From Chloroflexota bacterium (lineage in GTDB: Bacteria; Chloroflexota; Anaerolineae; B4-G1; SLSP01): a stretch of 5,558 nucleotides of DNA. Both the position numbers and the translations under genes were made by a program. The notes beneath the pieces were generated by a model that saw nothing but the letters and a program-made list of their open reading frames with translations, was not told where the DNA came from and made no database searches. Positions 1 to 5,558 of the stretch are shown here, one piece after another (positions within the stretch are counted from its first letter, which is position 1; each line of letters opens with the position of its first letter). The stretch lies in the NCBI GenBank assembly GCA_012798275.1, contig JAAZNO010000531.1:1-5558 (forward strand). Reading direction: 5' to 3'.

Positions 1-249
1 ACGCTGCCGTATCAGAGCCACATCAGCGCCTATCGCCTCTGCACGCTGGACCGGGACGGTTCCGACTTGCGCTGTATCTTCCCGGCAGAGGGCGAACCGG
101 CGATCCAGGTGCCGGGCTGGTGGTGGAGCCCGGATCAGGCGACGCTGGCTTTCATCTACCGGGGAAATCTCCACCTGCTCAAGCGTGGGGAGCGTTTCTC
201 GGTGCCCATCACCAGCGAGGGGACGGTCACCACGCTGGATTGGCAGTAA
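1..249 (+). CDS. C-terminal part of a WD40/TolB-like beta-propeller protein (5' end outside window)
   Basis: Reading frame 1 is open from the first base and stops with TAA at 247-249, so only the last 82 residues are present. Two blade-like repeats can be seen: an aspartate-rich turn (LDRDGSDLRCIF, about residues 17-28 of the fragment) and a W-x-P-D turn (GWWWSPDQATLAFIYRGN) of the PD40/TolB type. The protein ends in LDWQ, as such propellers often end on a W-containing strand. The upstream signal peptide or fused domain cannot be seen, so the function is unknown. Secreted or periplasmic binding is usual for this kind of repeat protein but is inferred here. It ends 37 bases before the sugar-nucleotide reductase and could share its transcript. 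A second, complete propeller lipoprotein lies at 3095-4660. I am confident that it is coding and of propeller type, and unsure of its role. Confidence 0.8.
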   Translation, partial: TLPYQSHISAYRLCTLDRDGSDLRCIFPAEGEPAIQVPGWWWSPDQATLAFIYRGNLHLLKRGERFSVPITSEGTVTTLDWQ

Positions 250-275
250 GAATCCAACGGCGGCCAAGCGCCAAC

Positions 276-280
276 GGAGA
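276..280 (+). promoter_or_regulatory. Ribosome binding site deciding the rmd start
   Basis: GGAGA lies 6 bases before the ATG at 287. It supports that start over the in-frame alternative at 185, which lies inside the preceding gene and would add 34 residues in front of the Rossmann motif. Confidence 0.65.
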
Positions 281-286
281 TGTCGC

Positions 287-2232
<1,946 letters not shown>

Positions 2233-2265
2233 GGGAGTGAGCCGCAGAGAGGCAGCAGGAGCGTT

Positions 2266-2679
2266 ATGAGCACCTACGATATTCGTTGGATCCAGCGCTA
2301 TACCCATTTCAACAAGGCATTGCAACAGTTGACGAAATTCATCGTTAAAGGTGAATTGAATGAGCTGGAAGAACAAGGATTGATTCAGGCCTTTGAATAC
2401 ACCTACGAGCTGGCCTGGAACACGCTCAAAGATTATTTTGAAGCGCAGGGTGAAACTGGCATTCACGGCAGCCGGGATGCAATCCGGCTGGCCTTTCGCC
2501 GGGGGCTAATTGAGAATGGCGAAACCTGGATGAACATGATCGAGGCTAGAACACTGACGACACATACCTATAATGAAGAGGTGGCCAAAGCCATGGCCCA
2601 GGCCATCATCCAGAATTATTACCCCGAATTCGTGAAGCTGCACGCACTGCTGCAAACTCTACAGGAAAGAGCCCTATGA
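2266..2679 (+). CDS. hepT: HEPN-domain toxin / nucleotidyltransferase substrate-binding protein (HI0074-like)
   Basis: A 137-residue, mostly helical cytoplasmic protein of the HI0074 (nucleotidyltransferase substrate-binding) branch of the HEPN superfamily. Family blocks visible in order are RWIQRYTHFNKALQQL (7-22), GLIQAFEYTYELAWNTLKDY (38-57), RDAIRLAFRRGLI (70-82) and WMNMIEARTLTTHTYNEE (88-105). The last block holds the R95-x4-H100-x-Y102 motif. In studied HEPN/MNT pairs, Arg and His form an RNase site, and the Tyr is the residue the partner adenylylates to silence the toxin. The residue after Arg is Thr, where I expect Asn. The start at 2266 has AGGAG at 2257-2261, with a short 4-base spacing. 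The gene overlaps the partner gene by 4 bases. Codon use looks more AT-rich than in gmd, 33 bases upstream, hinting at separate acquisition. The family call is firm; toxicity is inferred. Confidence 0.92.
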   Translation: MSTYDIRWIQRYTHFNKALQQLTKFIVKGELNELEEQGLIQAFEYTYELAWNTLKDYFEAQGETGIHGSRDAIRLAFRRGLIENGETWMNMIEARTLTTHTYNEEVAKAMAQAIIQNYYPEFVKLHALLQTLQERAL

Positions 2680-3017
2680 CTGAGCGGTTCGGCCTGAAAG
2701 AAACCACCATCGCGCAGATCCAAGCCGTACTGGCGCACTACCCGCCGGTAGAAAAAGCCATCCTCTACGGCTCGCGCGCCAAAGGTAACTACAAGCCCGG
2801 CTCAGATGTTGATCTCACCCTGGTCGGCGGGGAAGATTTGACGCGCGCGGTGCTTTACCGCATCATGGAGGAGATAGATAATCTGTTGCTGCCCTACACC
2901 TTCGACCTTTCCATCTTTCGCCACATCAGCGACCCGGACGTAGTGGAACATATCCAGCGCGTGGGGATGGTGTTTTATGCGCAGGGTGAGGACAGGCTGC
3001 TCACGAATGAGGCATGA
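2676..3017 (+). CDS. mntA: MNT-domain minimal nucleotidyltransferase antitoxin
   Basis: A 113-residue minimal nucleotidyltransferase, about the usual length for this family. The core is Y31-G32-S33-R34-A35-K36-G37 followed by S43-D44-V45-D46, giving the exact G-S-x10-D-x-D spacing of MNT antitoxins. A third acidic residue, D77 in TFDLSIF, completes the metal-binding triad. In characterised HEPN/MNT (type VII) systems this enzyme transfers AMP from ATP to the Tyr of the HEPN toxin motif and so neutralises it. It starts inside the stop of hepT (ATGA, 2676-2679), so the two proteins are probably made together by translational coupling. Toxin first and antitoxin second is a common order for this pair. 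All catalytic residues are present, so the protein is probably active. A decayed copy of the same core is found at 4755-4823. Confidence 0.92.
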   Translation: MTERFGLKETTIAQIQAVLAHYPPVEKAILYGSRAKGNYKPGSDVDLTLVGGEDLTRAVLYRIMEEIDNLLLPYTFDLSIFRHISDPDVVEHIQRVGMVFYAQGEDRLLTNEA

Positions 3018-3094
3018 AGCCACGAACAAACACGGCCATGCAATTCGCGCTTCCAAGGCCTGATTCAGGGACGGTAAGAGGCAAAAAACAGCCG

Positions 3095-4660
3095 ATGAGC
3101 AACAATCACACAATTCTGATTGTTCTGGTGTTGGTATGTGGATCCATGTGCCTGGCCAGCTGCGGGCATCTGACCCTTCTCACGTCGCCCCGATCCCCCC
3201 TTTCACCGCCGCCCATGGACACGCCGCCACAACCTTCCACCCTCCTGCCCCCCCTCACCCCCACCCTGATGCCCTTAACTGCTACGGCGACTCCAACCGC
3301 GATGAGGCAGCCCACGCAAACTCCGCTGCCGCCTGCAACACCTACATTGCTGCCCAATCCGACCCTTCCGCCAGAAGTAATAGCGCCACAGACTTACCCG
3401 GCCCTTCCGGCCGACCTTTACTTCATTCGCGATGGCAGTCTGTGGCGCTGGCCTAAGGAAGGAAAGGAGCTTCACCCTGTTGTGCATGAGCCGCAGGCAA
3501 TCCAAGTGAGTGCATACCAACTCACCCCCAACGGCCGTTATCTAGTCTACACCTTTTTTGACCTGACTTCTCAAAGAGCGGTGCGTAACATGAGGGTGCT
3601 GGATCAACTGACTGGCGAATCATTCCTGATTTTTCCGGCGGGCAATCCTGGTGATTTCACCATCACCCCCGATGGCCGTTATGTGATTTATCTTGCATGG
3701 GACGTGCGTCCGACAATCAGCGCCAAAACCCCAGGGTGGAGCCATCCGTCTCCTGCACCAAACCCTGGAGGCAATCAATATGGCACCATCCTTGCCGTGG
3801 AAGTGCAGAATATCAACCGAGAGTATGAATTGGGTTACTGCACCTCGCGCACGGAGTATGAGTGGGAGCTCCACTGCGACGGGTTTGCGCTCTCACCTGA
3901 CGGCACAAAAATTGCTTTCTCAGATGGCCGAGGAATGTGGCTATCCGAGGTACCACAAGGAATACCACGGTTAATAGCTCCCCATCTCTATCACAGTAAC
4001 TTCTGTGGCGTTTGGCATATGCACGATTGGTCGCCTGATGGGAAATATCTCCTCGTTGACGTAGGATGTTTCGAGGGAGGCTACTCAGCGCTCATGGCTG
4101 TTGATACGGGCGAAGCACAAGAAATTCCGCACACCTGGAGCTACCCCAATGCTTATGTCAGAACCAGCTGGAGCCGGGGCGGTGAAGGATTGCTGGTAAA
4201 TCAAATCAATTTTGAGTCCGGCAACGGCCCGGCTTACCTGTTCGAGGTTCCTACAGCAAATCCGGGTCAAATGACGATGATTATCTCTGCTACCTGGCCC
4301 GGCGCCGTGTGGCCCACAGAACCTTATGAATTGTCAACAGGGAGGATAGGCTTTCTTAACCAACAGTGCCTGGATAGCCCGGGCATGAAGCCCGGAGTCT
4401 ACACCATAGGAGAAGACGACAGCCTGGAATTCATCTCACCGCTGCCAGCCATGCCTTGCTATGTTTCCGAGAACATACGTCAAACATGGGGAATATCGGT
4501 ATGGTCGCCAGAGGGCACGGCTTATCTGTACCTCGCTCAAGATGATCAACGCCCATTATTGCTTGGGCGAATTGATAGACCTGCCATATGGGACGTGAGG
4601 GAGCTGCTCGCCAATGCGTATAACTTCAGGTGGCAGCCGTCAGGCGCAAGCCAACGCTAG
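3095..4660 (+). CDS. Predicted lipoprotein with Pro/Thr-rich linker and TolB/WD40-like beta-propeller
   Basis: From the ATG at 3095 the protein has 521 residues. A hydrophobic signal segment (7-22) ends in the lipobox L20-A21-S22-C23, so the mature protein should be lipid-anchored outside the membrane. Residues ~27-97 are a low-complexity Pro/Thr/Leu linker. The rest shows propeller turns: TPNGRY (~144), TPDGRY (~191), SPDGTK (~267), SPDGKY (~313), SPEG (~471) and a closing FRWQPSG. Six mature-domain cysteines (about 249, 261, 304, 325, 425, 455) could form disulfides. An upstream in-frame ATG at 3014 overlaps the mntA stop (ATGA), but its GAGG sits only one base away and it would put 27 residues before the signal. 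For the 3095 start, AAGAGG ends 13 bases upstream, a long spacing. The longer start would supply the basic RGKK that the short n-region lacks, so the start is not settled. The ligand and role are unknown. Confidence 0.85.
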   Translation: MSNNHTILIVLVLVCGSMCLASCGHLTLLTSPRSPLSPPPMDTPPQPSTLLPPLTPTLMPLTATATPTAMRQPTQTPLPPATPTLLPNPTLPPEVIAPQTYPALPADLYFIRDGSLWRWPKEGKELHPVVHEPQAIQVSAYQLTPNGRYLVYTFFDLTSQRAVRNMRVLDQLTGESFLIFPAGNPGDFTITPDGRYVIYLAWDVRPTISAKTPGWSHPSPAPNPGGNQYGTILAVEVQNINREYELGYCTSRTEYEWELHCDGFALSPDGTKIAFSDGRGMWLSEVPQGIPRLIAPHLYHSNFCGVWHMHDWSPDGKYLLVDVGCFEGGYSALMAVDTGEAQEIPHTWSYPNAYVRTSWSRGGEGLLVNQINFESGNGPAYLFEVPTANPGQMTMIISATWPGAVWPTEPYELSTGRIGFLNQQCLDSPGMKPGVYTIGEDDSLEFISPLPAMPCYVSENIRQTWGISVWSPEGTAYLYLAQDDQRPLLLGRIDRPAIWDVRELLANAYNFRWQPSGASQR

Positions 4661-4718
4661 GCGCTGCAAAGGAGACCTCGCAACCCACGCACATCCTGAC
4701 AATTCATACCCCGTAAGG

Positions 4719-4737
4719 TGCGCTGCGCGCTGCGTAA
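4719..4737 (-). repeat. Heptamer-based repeat, left inverted copy
   Basis: Read on the - strand this is TTACGCAGCGCGCAGCGCA, two tandem copies of a 7-base unit close to ACGCAGY. It matches 5206-5224 on the + strand at 16 of 19 positions by hand count, and the three differences are all transitions. The pair is inverted and brackets most of the intergenic region. Confidence 0.5.
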
Positions 4738-4754
4738 TAAGATAAGAACGGAAC

Positions 4755-4823
4755 ATGCACGCCAAAGGCAACGACAAGCCCGAGCTGGATGGGGTTCTCA
4801 CGCCGGTCGAGGGGGCAGGATGA
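4755..4823 (+). pseudogene. Remnant of an MNT nucleotidyltransferase gene
   Basis: Bases 4758-4818 align without gaps to 2775-2835 of the intact mntA with 45 of 61 identities by hand count, in the same codon phase. Read in that frame, HAKGNDKPELDGVLTPVEG corresponds to RAKGNYKPGSDVDLTLVGG of mntA. The match may extend left to about 4748 if a 2-base insertion is allowed (AACGG against TACGG of the YGS codons). The Ser and first-Asp positions are disrupted: the GSDVD core reads ELDGV. A TGA at 4821-4823 stops the frame, and nothing downstream is clearly homologous. There is no sign of a hepT copy beside it. It is best read as a decayed fragment of a second, diverged mntA-like gene rather than a functional small ORF. 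I see no ribosome binding site for the ATG at 4755. Confidence 0.65.
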
Positions 4824-4906
4824 GACGCTTGGGGAAGGTAACCACGGGATGCCAACTCAAAATTTTCTCTTAAGGCTCTATTTTGCAATCCGCAGCTTTC
4901 AGATTT

Positions 4907-4928
4907 CCCCTCCCCTTGCCCCCTCCCC
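4907..4928 (-). other. G-quadruplex motif on the - strand
   Basis: On the - strand the segment reads as four G-tracts of 4, 5, 4 and 4 bases separated by loops of 1, 3 and 1 bases. This meets the classical G4 pattern with tight loops. The right half (4919-4928) is also the left arm of the first palindrome, so the two structures exclude each other. Confidence 0.55.
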
Positions 4929-4953
4929 ATTGGCGATGCCGCTGGGGAGGGGG
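4919..4953. repeat. Palindrome 1 (11-bp stem)
   Basis: CCCCCTCCCCA at 4919-4929 pairs with TGGGGAGGGGG at 4943-4953. The 13-base loop contains a small GGC/GCC pairing of its own. It is the first of three hairpins with 12-13-base spacers. Confidence 0.65.
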
Positions 4954-4966
4954 AGAAGAAAATAAA

Positions 4967-5005
4967 GGGTTTTTGCAGGCGGGCGGAGCCCGCCTGCAAA
5001 AACCC
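4967..5005. repeat. Palindrome 2 (18-bp perfect stem, GGA loop)
   Basis: GGGTTTTTGCAGGCGGGC (4967-4984) is exactly complementary to GCCCGCCTGCAAAAACCC (4988-5005) around a 3-base loop. The T-run lies in the 5' arm and the A-run in the 3' arm, the reverse of a canonical + strand intrinsic terminator. Read on the - strand the hairpin is followed by a T-rich tract (TTTATTTTCTT). This could be a repetitive extragenic palindrome, or a terminator against - strand transcription. Confidence 0.8.
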
Positions 5006-5017
5006 CACAAAAAAAGT

Positions 5018-5053
5018 TTCCCTTCCCCCCGCGCTGGCGCGGGGGGAAGGGAA
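5018..5053 (-). terminator. Palindrome 3 (17-bp stem), terminator-like on the - strand
   Basis: TTCCCTTCCCCCCGCGC (5018-5034) pairs perfectly with 5037-5053. The formal loop is 2 bases, about 4 if the innermost pair opens. Read on the - strand the GC-rich hairpin is followed by ACTTTTTTTGTG, which has the form of an intrinsic terminator. On the + strand no T-run follows. No - strand gene is visible in the window, so the functional reading is tentative and a repetitive extragenic palindrome is equally possible. Confidence 0.5.
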
Positions 5054-5205
5054 TAGGGGACAAAAGTTGATTCTTAATCTTCAATAGTTTCCATGAAATC
5101 TTGCCGTTTTTTAGTCAGAGACTGAACAGTTACAAATCAAGAATGACTAAAACTTACCCGGTGTCTCTCTAACCGCAAATAACGCTGAGAACGCCAGGAA
5201 AATCT

Positions 5206-5224
5206 TTACGCAGCACGCAGTACA
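5206..5224 (+). repeat. Heptamer-based repeat, right copy
   Basis: TTACGCAGCACGCAGTACA contains the tandem units ACGCAGC and ACGCAGT. It is the inverted partner of 4719-4737 (16 of 19 identical) and lies 17 bases before the deoB start, inside its likely 5' untranslated region. Confidence 0.5.
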
Positions 5225-5231
5225 TTATTCC

Positions 5232-5236
5232 GGAGG
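5232..5236 (+). promoter_or_regulatory. Ribosome binding site of deoB
   Basis: GGAGG lies 5 bases before the ATG at 5242, a strong consensus site that fixes the deoB start. Confidence 0.8.
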
Positions 5237-5241
5237 CCCCT

Positions 5242-5558
5242 ATGACTATCGAACGTGTGGTCGTGATCGTCTTAGATGGCGTCGGCGTGGGCGAGTTGCC
5301 TGACGCTGACGAATACGGCGACGTCGGCAGCAATTCCATTGCCAATACTGCCCGCGTCCTCGGCGGACTGGAGCTGCCCAACATGCAGGCGCTCGGCCTC
5401 GGCAATCTGAGCGACATCCCCGGCGTGCCGCCCCGCACCGATACCCTTGGCGCTTACGGCAAGATGGCGGAAATCTCCAAGGGCAAGGATTCCGTCACCG
5501 GACACTGGGAGCTCATGGGCCTCCAGTCCCCCGTGGCCATGCCCACTTACCCCAATGG
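5242..5558 (+). CDS. deoB: Phosphopentomutase, N-terminal part (3' end outside window)
   Basis: The first 105 codons are present and the frame is open to the window edge; family members are about 390-400 residues. DeoB interconverts ribose-1-phosphate (or deoxyribose-1-phosphate) and the 5-phosphate. It links nucleoside salvage to the pentose phosphate pathway in the cytoplasm and is a two-metal enzyme of the alkaline phosphatase superfamily. RVVVIVLDGVGVGELPDA (5-22) carries the metal-binding D12. GSNSIANTA (29-37) is conserved. KDSVTGHWELMGL (82-94) carries T86, the residue that is phosphorylated in the active enzyme. GGAGG at 5232-5236 supports the start. It lies 581 bases after the lipoprotein gene, behind strong hairpins and an AT-rich leader, so it probably has its own promoter, although none could be identified. 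Confidence 0.96.
   Translation, partial: MTIERVVVIVLDGVGVGELPDADEYGDVGSNSIANTARVLGGLELPNMQALGLGNLSDIPGVPPRTDTLGAYGKMAEISKGKDSVTGHWELMGLQSPVAMPTYPN

Larger units (their letters stand above)
4661..5241. other. 581-base intergenic region rich in repeats and secondary structure
   Basis: No intact gene was found here. From left to right it holds a heptamer-type repeat (4719-4737), a remnant of an MNT nucleotidyltransferase gene (4755-4823), a - strand G-quadruplex motif (4907-4928), three palindromes (4919-4953, 4967-5005, 5018-5053), an AT-rich leader (about 5062-5160) and an inverted copy of the heptamer repeat (5206-5224) just before deoB. No convincing -35/-10 pair was found in the leader. 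TTGATT at 5067 and TTGCCG at 5101 lack a matching -10 at 16-18 bases. No tRNA or other recognisable RNA gene is seen. Confidence 0.8.

Noticed and set aside
3106..3357. Gly/Val-rich open frame on the - strand
   Set aside because: It is the antisense of the Pro/Thr-rich linker of the lipoprotein; low complexity only.
4755..4823. Functional small protein starting at the ATG at 4755
   Set aside because: There is no ribosome binding site, it is very short, and its sequence is explained as a broken piece of an MNT gene.
4967..5005. Intrinsic terminator of the lipoprotein gene on the + strand
   Set aside because: The stem is strong, but the + strand 3' side is A/C-rich with no T-run, and the hairpin is more than 300 bases past the stop codon.
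4640..5008. Open frame on the - strand through the intergenic region
   Set aside because: It runs through the palindromes and the MNT remnant, and its translation (runs of Ser/Pro/Gly) is what such repeats produce in any frame.
4919..5053. CRISPR-like array of repeats
   Set aside because: The three palindromes differ in sequence and the spacers are only 12-13 bases; there is no repeated unit.
5062..5160. Sigma-70-type promoter for deoB
   Set aside because: The stretch is AT-rich, but TTGATT (5067) and TTGCCG (5101) have no acceptable -10 box at 16-18 bases, so no specific site can be supported.
5169..5505. Two - strand open frames opposite deoB
   Set aside because: They are antisense shadows of the clearly recognised phosphopentomutase gene.

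Overview
This window looks like chromosomal DNA of a GC-rich bacterium. The proline/threonine-rich linker behind a lipobox, the TolB-like beta-propeller repeats and the HEPN/MNT cassette would suit a Chloroflexota (Anaerolineae-like) genome. That placement is an inference from style, not from a marker gene. Every gene I can support is on the + strand.

Left part (1-2232): the window opens inside the last ~82 codons of a beta-propeller (WD40/TolB-like) protein. Two adjacent extended short-chain dehydrogenase/reductase genes follow and overlap by 4 bases. They are an Rmd-type GDP-4-keto-6-deoxy-D-mannose reductase and GDP-mannose 4,6-dehydratase (gmd). Together they would convert GDP-D-mannose to GDP-D-rhamnose, a precursor for surface polysaccharide or glycan decoration.

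Middle part (2266-4660): an intact HEPN/MNT toxin-antitoxin pair (hepT-mntA, 4-base overlap) with both signature motifs. Directly after it comes a predicted secreted lipoprotein with a Pro/Thr-rich linker and a beta-propeller. These genes look less GC-rich than the sugar-nucleotide genes, so this part may be an accessory insertion.

Right part (4661-5241): a 581-base stretch without an intact gene, dense in structure. It holds a decayed second copy of the core of an MNT nucleotidyltransferase gene, two inverted copies of a heptamer-based repeat about 470 bases apart, a strong G-quadruplex motif on the - strand, and three closely and evenly spaced palindromes. The last two palindromes have 18-bp and 17-bp perfect stems. 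An AT-rich leader then precedes deoB (phosphopentomutase), which runs off the right edge.

Nothing here is clearly a wholly new system. The most notable points are the MNT gene remnant next to an intact HEPN/MNT module and the triple-hairpin cluster, whose T-tracts are oriented against the flanking genes.
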